Source: Roseiflexus castenholzii DSM 13941
Lineage (GTDB): Bacteria > Chloroflexota > Chloroflexia > Chloroflexales > Roseiflexaceae
Direction: 5' to 3'
DNA length: 64,000 nucleotides
NCBI RefSeq assembly: GCF_000017805.1
Contig: NC_009767.1
Span: 2,666,001-2,730,000, forward strand
Below the pieces are notes generated by a model. That model was not told the DNA's origin. It searched no databases and saw only the letters and a program-made list of their open reading frames with translations. Positions within the stretch are counted from its first letter, which is position 1. The number at the start of each line of letters is the position of its first letter. Shown here piece by piece: positions 44,689 through 54,148 of this stretch. A program made the translations under genes and the position numbers.

Positions 44689-46890
44689 GTGTCCAAGTCA
44701 CGCATCCTGAGTCGTCGCAGATTTCTGACACTTTCAGCCATGACCGCTGCCAGCGCCGCGATTGCTGCTTGCGGCGGCGGGCAACCCGCGCAAGCGCCAA
44801 CTACGGCGCCGGCGCCAACGGCAGCGCCAACCACGGCGCAAGCGCCAACCGTCGCTATTCCGCCAACTACGCCGCCGCAGGCGACCGCTGTTCCCCAGAC
44901 GGTCAGCAAGTATAAGGAGGCGCCAGAACTGGCAAAGCTGGTTGCCGAAGGCAAATTGCCGCCCGTTGACGAGCGACTGCCGAAAAACCCGTATGTCGTA
45001 CCGCACAAGTGGCTCACCGTCGGCAAGTATGGCGGAACGATCAACTTTACCAACTCTTGGGGACCCGACGGTATGGCGACGATTGTGCAGGAGAGTCAGT
45101 ATGGTCACTCAATCCTGCGCTGGCTCGATGATGGCCTGAAGATCGGTCCGGGTCTTGCCGAGAGTTGGGAAGCGAACGCCGATGCCAGCGAGTGGACGTT
45201 CAAGTTCCGCGAAGGGCTGAAATGGTCGGATGGGCATCCCTGGACAGTTGATGACATTCTCTACTGGTGGGAGTACATGGTCGGCGGCAACGGCAAGGAG
45301 AAGGAGTTCCCCGAAGGGCTGAAACCGATCGAGCCGCCGCCGGACGAAGGGCGCTCCGGTACGGGAACGCTGGCGACGCTGATCAAAGTCGATGACTATA
45401 CGCTGACGATGAAGTTCGACGCCCCCGCACCGCTGACGGCGGATCGTCTGGCGATGTGGGTGAATGCCGGCATTGGGCCGCGCTGGATGGCGCCGCGTCA
45501 CCATATGGAGCAGTTTAACCCCGTCCTCAATCCCGATAAGTACAAAGACTGGGATGAGCACACCAAGCGCATTCGCTTCGTCACCAACCCCGACTGCCCG
45601 ACGATGACCGGTTGGAAGTGTGAGAGTTTCGAGGAGGGTGTGCGCGGTGTCTATACGCGCAATCCGTACTACTGGTGCGTGGACGCTGAGGGGAATCAGT
45701 TGCCCTATATCGACCGCATTATCTCGACCACCTTCCAGAACAGCGAGGTCGAAAAACTGAACGTGATCCAGGGCAAGAGCGACTTTACCCATCACTGGGT
45801 GCTCAGCCTCGATGATGTGCCCAACCTGCGCCAGAATGCCGATGCTGGCGGGTATGAGGTGCGCTTCTGGGAGAGCGGGTCGGGTTCGGGCACGTCGTTC
45901 TTCTTCAGTTACGACTACAACGATCCAAAGTGGCGCGAACTGATCCGCAACCCGAAGTTCCGTCAGGCGTTGTCGCTGGCGTTCAACCGCGCCGAATTGC
46001 AGAAGACGCAATACTTCGGCACCGGTGAGTTGACGACCGGCACCTTCAGCCCGAAAGCGATCGAGTACAATATCGACGAGAAAGGCAATCCGGATCGGGC
46101 CAATGCACGCTACCGCGAATGGCGCGATAGTTATGTGGCGTTCGATCAGGAGCGGGCGAAGGCGTTGCTCGACGAAATTGGCGTCAAAGTTGGCGCTGAC
46201 GGGTTCCGCACCTTCCCGGACGGCTCGCCGCTCGATATTCAGGTGATCGTCGCATCGAACACGAGTAAGAACACTATCGCTCAAAACGAGCAGATGATCC
46301 GCGACTGGGGGCAGATCGGCATCAAGGCGACGCTTACTCCGGTGCCGCCGCAGGGTCGCCGCGATGACTGGTTCGCGGGTAAGTTGATGTCGAATGCCGA
46401 TTGGGGTATTGGCGACGGACCGAACCATCTGGTCTACCCGCAGTGGTTGGTGCCAATCGAACCGGAACGCTGGGCGCCCCTCCACGGTCAGGGGTATCAG
46501 TTGCGCGGCACTGCCAGTGAAAAAGAGGAACTGGACAAAGATCCCTGGCAGCGCGCGCCGGCTCGTATTGTGCCGTCCGACAAGGACTTCGATCCGGTTA
46601 TTGCCAAACTGCATGAAATCTACGACAAGACGAAGGTCGAGCCGGAGTTTCTCAAGCGCACCCAGATGGTCTGGGAAATGATGAAGATCCATGTCGAGAA
46701 CGGACCGTTCGTACAGGGGTCGGTCGCCAACTTCGACCGCGTGTTCATCGTGAAGAAGGGGTTGATGAACGTGCCGAAGAAGGAAGACCTGGCGCTTGGC
46801 GGATTTACCGATCCCTGGATCCATCCCACGCCGGCGGTCTATGACCCTGAAGCCTGGTATTGGGATGATCCGTCAAAGCATACAAGTTGA
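44689..46890 (+). CDS. family 5 (oligopeptide/nickel-type) ABC substrate-binding lipoprotein
   Basis: 733 residues from GTG 44689 (AAGGAGG at 44677-44683). The N-terminus has a twin-arginine motif SRRRFLTL and then a lipobox AIAAC with Cys28, so it is probably Tat-exported and lipidated. A Pro/Ala/Thr-rich linker (about 35-65) follows. The mature domain shows family 5 signatures, 'YGHSILRWLDDGLKIGPGLAESWEANADASEWTFKFREGLKWSDGHPWT' region, and the long C-terminal lobe. At over 700 residues it is larger than OppA. The two downstream permease genes complete the membrane part. The ligand is unknown: peptides, sugars or other solutes are possible. Confidence 0.9.
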   Translation: MSKSRILSRRRFLTLSAMTAASAAIAACGGGQPAQAPTTAPAPTAAPTTAQAPTVAIPPTTPPQATAVPQTVSKYKEAPELAKLVAEGKLPPVDERLPKNPYVVPHKWLTVGKYGGTINFTNSWGPDGMATIVQESQYGHSILRWLDDGLKIGPGLAESWEANADASEWTFKFREGLKWSDGHPWTVDDILYWWEYMVGGNGKEKEFPEGLKPIEPPPDEGRSGTGTLATLIKVDDYTLTMKFDAPAPLTADRLAMWVNAGIGPRWMAPRHHMEQFNPVLNPDKYKDWDEHTKRIRFVTNPDCPTMTGWKCESFEEGVRGVYTRNPYYWCVDAEGNQLPYIDRIISTTFQNSEVEKLNVIQGKSDFTHHWVLSLDDVPNLRQNADAGGYEVRFWESGSGSGTSFFFSYDYNDPKWRELIRNPKFRQALSLAFNRAELQKTQYFGTGELTTGTFSPKAIEYNIDEKGNPDRANARYREWRDSYVAFDQERAKALLDEIGVKVGADGFRTFPDGSPLDIQVIVASNTSKNTIAQNEQMIRDWGQIGIKATLTPVPPQGRRDDWFAGKLMSNADWGIGDGPNHLVYPQWLVPIEPERWAPLHGQGYQLRGTASEKEELDKDPWQRAPARIVPSDKDFDPVIAKLHEIYDKTKVEPEFLKRTQMVWEMMKIHVENGPFVQGSVANFDRVFIVKKGLMNVPKKEDLALGGFTDPWIHPTPAVYDPEAWYWDDPSKHTS

Positions 46891-46984
46891 GGGCAGGGAC
46901 CGGTCTCAGACCGGACCATCGGGCAGGGACCGGTCTCAGACCGATCCCTCCTGAGACCGGTCTGTACCTGAAGGTTCAACGACC
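46891..46984. repeat. CCGGTCT hairpin repeats between binding protein and permease genes
   Basis: GGGCAGGGACCGGTCTCAGA occurs twice (from 46891 and 46921). CCGGTCT-C-AGACCGG (46900-46914) is a perfect hairpin; a third AGACCGGTCT palindrome lies at about 46954. Their position after the binding-protein gene would suit 3' mRNA protection that keeps binding protein in excess over permease. Confidence 0.7.
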
Positions 46985-47971
46985 ATGACCACATTCCTGG
47001 CTCGGCGCATTGTTTATATGATTATCACCATGATCCTGGCGTCGTTCATCGGGTTCTTCCTCATTGAACTGCCGCCTGGTTCGATTGTGGACATCAAGAT
47101 CGATCAGTTGCGCGCGCAGGGCGGTAATGTGCCCCAGGATCAGATTGAAGCGCTCAAGCGACGCTACGGCGTCGATGATCCGTTGCACATCAAGTACTGG
47201 AAGTGGGTTTCACGCACATTGCAGGGCGACTTCGGCACATCGTTCGAGACTGATACGCCGGTGGCCGGCATCATCGCGCAGCGCCTGCCTATCACGTTCG
47301 CGCTGACGTTTGGAACGGCGCTGTTCGCATGGCTTATTTCGATCCCGCTTGGTGTGTACCTCGCAACAAACCGTGGCAGTATACCGGATTATATCATCAC
47401 GTTCGTGCAGTTTCTCGGCATCGCCATTCCCAACTTTGCGCTGGCGCTTATTCTGATGGTCTTCGCTGCGCTTGTGCTGCGGCAGGACGTTGGGCTTGGG
47501 TTTTTCTCGCCGCAGTATATCGGCGCGCCATGGAGTTTCGCCAAGTTTCTCAATCTGTTGAGCAATCTGTGGATCCCGGTGGTAGTGCTTGGCGCGTCTG
47601 CGACTGCCGGTTTGACGCGCGTGATGCGCGCCAACCTGCTGGATGTGCTGAATGCCCAGTATATTCAAACAGCCCGCGCCAAAGGGTTGCAGGAGAATGC
47701 CGTTATCTGGAAGCATGCAGTGCGCAATGCGGTTCACCCACTGGTGATGAGCATCGGGTATCTGTTGCCCGCGATTGTGGTTGGTGATGCGTTAGCGGGG
47801 GTTATCCTCAACCTGCCGACGCTTGGCGCGCTCTACCTGCGCGCGCTTCAGGCGACCGATATGTATCTCGGCATCACGATTCTGATGATGCAATGTATGA
47901 TGCTGTTGCTGGGGAACCTGATTGCCGATCTGTTGCTGGCATGGGTCGATCCGCGGGTGCGGTTGGAGTGA
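46985..47971 (+). CDS. ABC transporter permease, DppB/OppB type
   Basis: 328 residues with six membrane helices. The N-terminal 'FLARRIVYMIITMILASFIGFFL' is typical of the DppB group. The cytoplasmic EAA loop is 'LDVLNAQYIQTARAKGLQE' (about 220-238), which docks the ATPase. It forms a heterodimeric channel with the next gene product. The gene starts 94 nt after the binding-protein gene, separated by hairpin repeats. Confidence 0.92.
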   Translation: MTTFLARRIVYMIITMILASFIGFFLIELPPGSIVDIKIDQLRAQGGNVPQDQIEALKRRYGVDDPLHIKYWKWVSRTLQGDFGTSFETDTPVAGIIAQRLPITFALTFGTALFAWLISIPLGVYLATNRGSIPDYIITFVQFLGIAIPNFALALILMVFAALVLRQDVGLGFFSPQYIGAPWSFAKFLNLLSNLWIPVVVLGASATAGLTRVMRANLLDVLNAQYIQTARAKGLQENAVIWKHAVRNAVHPLVMSIGYLLPAIVVGDALAGVILNLPTLGALYLRALQATDMYLGITILMMQCMMLLLGNLIADLLLAWVDPRVRLE

Positions 47972-47990
47972 CTGAGCGAGGCGAACACGC

Positions 47991-49121
47991 ATGGCAACGG
48001 TTGCAAAAGAAGCACAATCTCAGACTGGTCGCCCCCGAACGTTCGACGATGTCGGGCAATTGTCGCAATACCAGTTGATCTGGCGGCGCTACAAGAAGAA
48101 CCGCCTCTCGGTTGTTGGCGCAATTGCATTGATCATCATGTATGCGATGGCATTGTTTGCCGATGTGATTGCACCGTATGACCCGAATGAGATTGATGCA
48201 AATCACCAGTACGCCCAACCTTCGACAATTGTCTGGGCGAATGGTGGGCTGGCGCTTCAGGGGATGCGGCAGGTTGTCGACTCGGTCAACTTTCAGATCA
48301 TTTATGAACCCGATCCCGATGTGACGTATCCGATCCGGCTGTTTGTGCGCGGCAGTCCGTATATCATGTGGGGTTTTATCCCGCTCGACATCCATTTGTT
48401 TGGCGTCGATGCACCGCCTGAAGCGAACGCCAAAATCTTTCTCTGGGGCGCCGACCGTCAGGGGCGCGATTTGTTTTCTCGCGTGCTCAAAGGCGCTCAG
48501 ATATCGCTCACGATCGGCTTCTTTGGCGTGATGATCAGTATGGTGATCGGCTCGATTGTCGGAACGGCGTCGGGGTACTTCGGTGGTTGGATCGATAATG
48601 TCATTCAGCGGGTCATCGAGTTGATCCAGACATTCCCCTTTATCTCGCTGTTTATTGCCATTGCGGCGGCGCTGCCGATTACCATGCCGGTCGTGCAGCG
48701 GTATATGTTGATCACGATGATTCTGGCGTTGATCACATGGACGGGTTTTTCGCGCGAGGTGCGCGGCAAGGTGCTGAGTTATCGCAACGCCGATTACACG
48801 GCGGCGGCGATTGCGGCTGGCGCGTCACACTGGCGGGTCATTACGACCCACATGATCCCGAATGCAATGAGCCATATCATCGTTGTGGCTTCGTTCGCGG
48901 TGCCGGGCGCGATTGCTGCCGAAACCGCGCTCAGTTTCCTCAACCTGGGTATGCTGCCGCCAGCCGTGAGTTGGGGCGTGTTGTTGCAGGATGCACAGCA
49001 GATCAAGTCGGTGACCCTCTATCCGTGGCTGTTGATCCCACTGGGCGCCATTGTGCTGGCGTCGTTGTGTCTGTACCTGCTGGGCGACGGTTTGCGCGAT
49101 GCGGTCGATCCGTATGCGTAG
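47991..49121 (+). CDS. ABC transporter permease, DppC/OppC type
   Basis: 376 residues, about 70 longer than typical DppC. The excess is a large external loop between the first and second membrane helices (about 58-165), ending in 'LWGADRQGRDLFSRVLKG', the DppC signature. The EAA loop is 'YTAAAIAAGASHWRVITTH'. It starts 20 nt after its partner. No oppD/oppF-like ATPase genes follow, so the ATPases must come from another locus. Confidence 0.92.
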   Translation: MATVAKEAQSQTGRPRTFDDVGQLSQYQLIWRRYKKNRLSVVGAIALIIMYAMALFADVIAPYDPNEIDANHQYAQPSTIVWANGGLALQGMRQVVDSVNFQIIYEPDPDVTYPIRLFVRGSPYIMWGFIPLDIHLFGVDAPPEANAKIFLWGADRQGRDLFSRVLKGAQISLTIGFFGVMISMVIGSIVGTASGYFGGWIDNVIQRVIELIQTFPFISLFIAIAAALPITMPVVQRYMLITMILALITWTGFSREVRGKVLSYRNADYTAAAIAAGASHWRVITTHMIPNAMSHIIVVASFAVPGAIAAETALSFLNLGMLPPAVSWGVLLQDAQQIKSVTLYPWLLIPLGAIVLASLCLYLLGDGLRDAVDPYA

Positions 49122-49190
49122 GCATGCAGGTTGTATGGTATCATTGCCGCTGGCTCATCCGTCACACAGACAGGTATCTTGAGGCGTCAC

Positions 49191-50186
49191 ATGCGAACCT
49201 TTCCTCTTCTGCGCCCGGCGACCGGATTGCTCGCGCTGGCGATCCTGGTGGCGTTCGTTACGCCTGTCGCCGCTGCGCCACCCCGCGCTCCCGCCGCCTT
49301 CGAGCGCGGCACAATCACCCGGCGACCTTACGTGGTTATGATCGATAACCATCCGAACGCCTACCCGCAGACCGGTCTCGATAAGGCGGCGGTTGTCTTC
49401 GAGGCGCTTGCCGAGGCGGGTATCACCCGGTTCATGGCAGTGTACGTTCCTGGCGTGTCGCCCGATGTTCCGGCGATTGGTCCGGTGCGCAGCGCGCGGC
49501 TGTACTTCGTGCGCTGGGCAATGGGGATGCGCGGAATGTACATCCACGCTGGCGGCGCGCCCGATGCACTCCGGCGCGCGCGTGAAGCGCAGGAGATCAT
49601 CGATGTCGATGCGCTGATGCGCTCCGGCGGCGCCTACTTCAGCCGCGTGCGCGCGCGCAAGGCGCCACATAATCTCTACACCAGCACGGCGCGTCTCGAT
49701 CAGGCGGCGGCACGCTTTGGCAACGCCGAGATCAACGATCCTGACCTCGGTTTCCCGATCAAAGCCGAAGCGCCGCCGGAGCAGCGCCCGGCAGCGCAGG
49801 AGATCGGTTACTACTTTATGTACCGCCAGGACAGCGTCGGCTGGACGTATGACCCCGCCGGCAATGCGTACCTGCGCCTGCGCCGCGGCAAACCGGCGGT
49901 CGACGCCGCCACCGGGCAGCAACTGCGCGCCAGCAATATTGTCGTCATCGAAGTTCAGGAACGCCCCATCCCTGGCGACCCCAAGGGACGCATCCAGCAG
50001 GATGTCGTTGGCAGCGGTCCGGGATTCTTGTTCCAGGACGGCCTGGCGCGCGAAATTACCTGGCGCAAGGAGTCGGAAGCGGCGCCGTTGCGCTTCTACC
50101 TCGCCGATGGCAGCGAAGCCGCGATGAACCCTGGGCAGGTGTGGATTGCGGCAGTGCCGAAGTTGAGCAACCTGACAGTGAAGTAG
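49191..50186 (+). CDS. exported DUF3048 (YerB-like) protein
   Basis: 331 residues. A signal peptide (about 1-29, ending VTPVAAAPP) is followed by two DUF3048 parts: 'RPYVVMIDNHPNAYPQTGLDKAAVVFEALAEAGITRFMAVYV' region and 'IGPVRSARLYFVRWA', then a C-terminal part starting near 'GYYFMYRQDSVGWTYDPAGNAYLRL'. The family is exported or a lipoprotein in Firmicutes (YerB); molecular function is unknown. ATG 49191 has GAGG 6 nt upstream. The gene is 69 nt after the permease gene. Confidence 0.85.
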   Translation: MRTFPLLRPATGLLALAILVAFVTPVAAAPPRAPAAFERGTITRRPYVVMIDNHPNAYPQTGLDKAAVVFEALAEAGITRFMAVYVPGVSPDVPAIGPVRSARLYFVRWAMGMRGMYIHAGGAPDALRRAREAQEIIDVDALMRSGGAYFSRVRARKAPHNLYTSTARLDQAAARFGNAEINDPDLGFPIKAEAPPEQRPAAQEIGYYFMYRQDSVGWTYDPAGNAYLRLRRGKPAVDAATGQQLRASNIVVIEVQERPIPGDPKGRIQQDVVGSGPGFLFQDGLAREITWRKESEAAPLRFYLADGSEAAMNPGQVWIAAVPKLSNLTVK

Positions 50187-50337
50187 TCTCGCACGCATGT
50201 CTTTACGCTGTTATGCTGTCGTCTCAGCACCAGCGAGCCACATGTGCGCCGCGAATCAACGGAAGCGCTCCGGGCGCCAGAGCGCGATAGCTGTCATCCC
50301 GCAGATTATCGCCTGCGACCCTGGAAGACGGTTTCTT
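50187..50337. other. spacer between converging genes
   Basis: 150 bp between the DUF3048 gene and the sugar ABC ATPase. No clear rho-independent terminator with a U-tract was found. Confidence 0.4.
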
Positions 50338-51852
50338 CTACGTAAGCAGATGTGCGATCTCCTGGCTGATGTCATCGTAGCCACGCACCGGAGCATTGTT
50401 TTCGCCGTTATTGCAGATTTCACCCACAATGCGGAAATTACGAAAGACCAGAATGCGTCGTGCCAATGCAGTGATCTCCGGCAGGTCCGAGGAGATGAGA
50501 ATGATCGATTTACCTTCGTGCGCTGCCAGTCGCCAAATTAACCGATGAATATACTCTTTTGCGCCAATATCAACCCCAATCGTCGGCTCGTCGATTATCA
50601 GGATGTTACACTGTGCCGCCAGCCATTTGGCGATGCTTACTTTTTGTTGGTTGCCGCCACTCAGAAGGCTCACGGATTGATCGGGATCGAGCGCGTGAAT
50701 ATCCAGATTCTGCATGAACTCACGCGCGATAGCGGTTTCGGCTGCCGGTCGAATGGAACCGAGACGATCGCGCAGATTGTGCCAGATAGTTATCGCAATG
50801 TTCGTCTTGATCGATGCACTGAGGATGAGTCCTTGCTCCTTGCGGTTTTCAGAGATATACCCCATGCGATATGTGAACAGGCTGTCGGCCATCGTGCGGA
50901 TACGGGCTGGTTTACCGTGGATCAGCACATGGCCGCTATCCATCCGCTGCTCACCAATCAGAATGTGCGCCAGTTCGGTGCGTCCAGAACCGACCATTCC
51001 GTAGAAGCCAAGAATTTCGCCGCGCCGCAGCGTAAAACTGATGTTGTGAAAGCGTCCTCGCTGGCAGATATTGCGCGCTTCCAGCACCACGTCAGTGGCA
51101 TTGACCGGCAGCGGCGTTAATTCGAGCGCACGGACATCACGTCCGATCATCATGTGAATAATTTGCCCCCTGGTCAGCCCCGTCGCCGGTTGGGTCCCGA
51201 TAAGCACACCGTCGCGCAGGACGGAGACCGTGTCGGCGATGGCGAGGACTTCTTCCAGTTTGTGGGATACAAAGATCACGATGACCCCATTGTTCTTCAG
51301 ACGACGAAGCAGTGTCAGCAGGTTGTCAGATTCGTGCGGTGTCAGGGTTGATGTTGGTTCGTCCATGATCAAGACACGTGCATTGGCGGAAAGTGCACGT
51401 GCGATCATTATCAGTTGCTTGTGCGCAACGCTAAGATCGGCGACCGTCTGCGTTACCGGGATGGTGAGGTTGACCATCTGCGCATACTCGGCAGCATCCC
51501 GCTTCAGGCGCGTCCAGTCGATGTGTCCACGCCGCTGGTAGCGGTCAAGTTTGTCGAGCATAATATTTTCCGCCACCGTGCTTCTGGGAATGACCTGAAT
51601 TTCCTGGCTTACCAGATTGATATGATGGACCAGCGCATCCTTAGAGGAACGCAGATGCAGCGTCATTCCGTCGAGGATGATCTTGCCTGAATCTGGCGAG
51701 TAAATGCCCCCGATGATTTTGATGAGCGTGCTTTTGCCAGCGCCGTTTTCTCCGACGAGCGCGTGAATCTTGCCGGGCGCAAAGTCGATAGAAACATCGG
51801 ACAGCGCCCGGACGCCAGGGAATGTTTTGGTGATCCGATGAACTTGTAGCAT
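50338..51852 (-). CDS. sugar ABC transporter ATP-binding protein (RbsA-like, two ABC domains)
   Basis: 504 residues. The first nucleotide-binding domain has GENGAGKSTLIKI (Walker A) and LIMDEPTSTL (Walker B), with a degenerate signature 'LSVAHKQLIMIARAL'. The second lacks a canonical Walker A ('FYGMVGSGRTELAHIL'), which is usual for this family, and has LSGGNQQKVSIAKW and IIDEPTIGVD. This is the RbsA/XylG/MglA group driving import of monosaccharides. Start ATG 51852 (LQVHRI) lacks a strong Shine-Dalgarno; TTG 51891 is the in-frame alternative. Last gene of the leftward operon. Confidence 0.92.
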   Translation of the reverse strand: MLQVHRITKTFPGVRALSDVSIDFAPGKIHALVGENGAGKSTLIKIIGGIYSPDSGKIILDGMTLHLRSSKDALVHHINLVSQEIQVIPRSTVAENIMLDKLDRYQRRGHIDWTRLKRDAAEYAQMVNLTIPVTQTVADLSVAHKQLIMIARALSANARVLIMDEPTSTLTPHESDNLLTLLRRLKNNGVIVIFVSHKLEEVLAIADTVSVLRDGVLIGTQPATGLTRGQIIHMMIGRDVRALELTPLPVNATDVVLEARNICQRGRFHNISFTLRRGEILGFYGMVGSGRTELAHILIGEQRMDSGHVLIHGKPARIRTMADSLFTYRMGYISENRKEQGLILSASIKTNIAITIWHNLRDRLGSIRPAAETAIAREFMQNLDIHALDPDQSVSLLSGGNQQKVSIAKWLAAQCNILIIDEPTIGVDIGAKEYIHRLIWRLAAHEGKSIILISSDLPEITALARRILVFRNFRIVGEICNNGENNAPVRGYDDISQEIAHLLT

Positions 51853-51915
51853 TGCAGCGATGAGGCTCGTCAGCCTTTTAGAATGTCGCAATGTTCCTGG
51901 AAGGTTGGGGCATGG

Positions 51916-53010
51916 CTAGCGTTCGAGATACTTATCGAGCATTTCGGACTTGATCTGTTCGGTGACCTTAAGAATATCTTGCTGGTAGGTGTCGAGATTC
52001 TCCTTTGTGACGAAGATAAAGCCGGCGTTGACGAAGTATGCATCCGCTTTCGGCTTGTAGCCTTCCGATAAATACTTGAGCAGGAGCAGGCTCAGGTATC
52101 CGTGACCGAATGGATTCTGAACAATAGTGCCGTCCATCACACCGTCAGCGATCGCCTTCATGACCGCTTCGTCAGTATCGATGCCAACGGCGTGAATCTG
52201 ACGTTGACCTCCCCTGGCCCGGTATTCGGTCAAGACCTGCGCGATAGCCACACTGGGCGTATAGCCGGTGGCGATGATTCCATCAACCCGATCAACATTG
52301 GCTGACAGGGCATCGCTTATTTTTTGCACCGCCGTTTCAATGCTGGTCATGCCCGCCACCTCTTGAATGATGGTCACATCGGGATAACGGGCGACCACCT
52401 CTTCGATTCCTTGTTTGCGCAGTGCTGTATTAGGGTCTTCGAGCACTTCCAGCACATTGATGATGTTGCCTTTGCCTCCCATTGCTTTGATCAACTCTTC
52501 CGTCGCCTGCATGGCAGCCGCCTTGACATCGGTCGCCACTGCAAACGAGGCAGTGGTTGGCTGTGCCGTCGATGTGCCGAAGTTGATAATGTGCGCGCCT
52601 GCTGTTGTCAACTCTTCATAGAGTCCGTTGGCGCCGCTGGCATCGGCTGGATAGACGGCGAAAGCATTGAATCCCTGCGCTGCCAGCGCTTCTATGCGCT
52701 GGTTCTGGCTCCCCTGGGTCCAGTCGGGCCCGATCTGTTGTTCGACCTTAATGCCGGTGTCGGCTTCGAAGGCTGTTACGCCTTTGCGTACTTCTTCAAA
52801 GTAGGGGTGTGGCGCCGGCGCATACCAGACCGGCTTGAACGCGCCGGTTGTCGGCGGGACAACAGTAGGAGGCGCTCCCGTTGCTTCTGTTTGGATGCTG
52901 GCAGGTGTGGGAGCGGTTGCTGCTGGATCTCCACATGCCGCCAGGATGAACGCTAACGCCATCAGTCCTGTGATGTGCCTTGACAACGTGTTCCTGCATT
53001 GTTTCGTCAT
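51916..53010 (-). CDS. sugar ABC transporter substrate-binding lipoprotein (RbsB-like)
   Basis: 364 residues. A lipobox signal peptide ends at ILAAC (Cys about 26), then a Thr/Pro linker. The mature part has the two-lobe periplasmic-binding fold of the RbsB/LacI group: 'WYAPAPHPYFEEVRKGVTAFEADTGIKVE', 'RIEALAAQGFNAFAVYPAD', 'DGIIATGYTPSVAIAQVL'. AAGGAGG lies 6 nt upstream of the ATG, the strongest Shine-Dalgarno in this operon, fitting high expression of a binding protein. By context the ligand is probably L-fucose, L-fuconate or a similar sugar. Confidence 0.92.
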   Translation of the reverse strand: MTKQCRNTLSRHITGLMALAFILAACGDPAATAPTPASIQTEATGAPPTVVPPTTGAFKPVWYAPAPHPYFEEVRKGVTAFEADTGIKVEQQIGPDWTQGSQNQRIEALAAQGFNAFAVYPADASGANGLYEELTTAGAHIINFGTSTAQPTTASFAVATDVKAAAMQATEELIKAMGGKGNIINVLEVLEDPNTALRKQGIEEVVARYPDVTIIQEVAGMTSIETAVQKISDALSANVDRVDGIIATGYTPSVAIAQVLTEYRARGGQRQIHAVGIDTDEAVMKAIADGVMDGTIVQNPFGHGYLSLLLLKYLSEGYKPKADAYFVNAGFIFVTKENLDTYQQDILKVTEQIKSEMLDKYLER

Positions 53011-53086
53011 CTCGATCCTCCTTGATACGATGGTGTGATATATGAGCCACTGTTGCCATTGAACAGCCAGCGCGGGCGTCTATGAT

Positions 53087-54109
53087 TCAAGGGGAACGAT
53101 TGGTATGTTTGTTTAATGCCTGGCGAATGCTTTCGATAGAGACGGCCAGCAAAACAATGAGACCCAGGAATGTTTGCTCAAAATACACATTGACGTTGAG
53201 CATGATCAGCCCGTTTCTGATCAATGTGAGCAAAAGCGCGCTGGCCAGAATGCCGAGGGCGGAGAAAGCGCCGCCATTGAGAGCTGTACCTCCGATAATA
53301 GCGACCGCGAACGAGATAATGAGCCAGTCTGCGCCGGTTGAAGGCTGCGCCGATCCCATTCGTGAAACCCATAGCAGACCGGCTATAGCAGCAAACAGCC
53401 CGGAGAGGGTATGGCTGAGAAAGATTACACGGTCGGTGCGAATACCGGATAAACGTGCCGCCTCTGGGTTGCCGCCGGTAGCCAGGAGGTGGCGTCCCAC
53501 GATACGGAACTTGAAGACATATTCCATGACCATCAGTACAACAAGGGCCAGGAGGAGCAGGTAGGGAATGCCGATAAAATCGCCACGTCCCAGGATGGTG
53601 AACTCTTTAGGAATGTTTGAGTAAGGGAAGCCCTGCGAGATGCCTTGAATCAGTCCGGTGAAAATAAACAGGCTGGCCAGCGTTACCACAAAGGAATTCA
53701 GCCGCATCTTAACAACAATGAAACCATTGAACATCCCGCAGAGCATGCCGGTCAGCAGTGCCAGAGAAACGCCGACCCACGGCGACCAACCCATGGTATC
53801 CATGCACCAGCCGGCGACCACCACGGTCAGCCCGCCAATGGCGCCGAGTGACAGATTCATGCCGCCAGCAACAATGACGATTGCCTGCCCCAAAGCGATA
53901 AAGACAAACAATGCCGCCGTGCGTGAGATGTTGAAGAGATTGAAGGAGGTTAGAAAACTGGGATTGCTCAGGGAAAAAAGTGCAAACAGGAATAGAACCG
54001 CCAGCACGACGCTGGCGTCACTTCGACGGAAGGCGCTGAACACGCTGCTGCCGACGCTATTCCACGCACCACGTCGCTGCGCTTTCGAGTCTGCCTGGCT
54101 GTTGGACAT
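53087..54109 (-). CDS. sugar ABC transporter permease (RbsC-like)
   Basis: 340 residues with about 8-10 membrane helices. 'GQAIVIVAGGMNLSLGAIGGLTVVVAG' is the hallmark of the RbsC/XylH permease family, and 'ATGGNPEAARLSGIRTDRVIF' is the cytoplasmic coupling loop. It works as a homodimer with the RbsA- and RbsB-like proteins. GGGAG precedes the ATG. The gene follows the fuconate-dehydratase-like gene by about 40 nt and precedes the binding-protein gene. Confidence 0.92.
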   Translation of the reverse strand: MSNSQADSKAQRRGAWNSVGSSVFSAFRRSDASVVLAVLFLFALFSLSNPSFLTSFNLFNISRTAALFVFIALGQAIVIVAGGMNLSLGAIGGLTVVVAGWCMDTMGWSPWVGVSLALLTGMLCGMFNGFIVVKMRLNSFVVTLASLFIFTGLIQGISQGFPYSNIPKEFTILGRGDFIGIPYLLLLALVVLMVMEYVFKFRIVGRHLLATGGNPEAARLSGIRTDRVIFLSHTLSGLFAAIAGLLWVSRMGSAQPSTGADWLIISFAVAIIGGTALNGGAFSALGILASALLLTLIRNGLIMLNVNVYFEQTFLGLIVLLAVSIESIRQALNKHTNRSP

Positions 54110-54148
54110 ACTCGTGCTCCCGGTTCCAGAACTTCCGACCGTGTTCTG

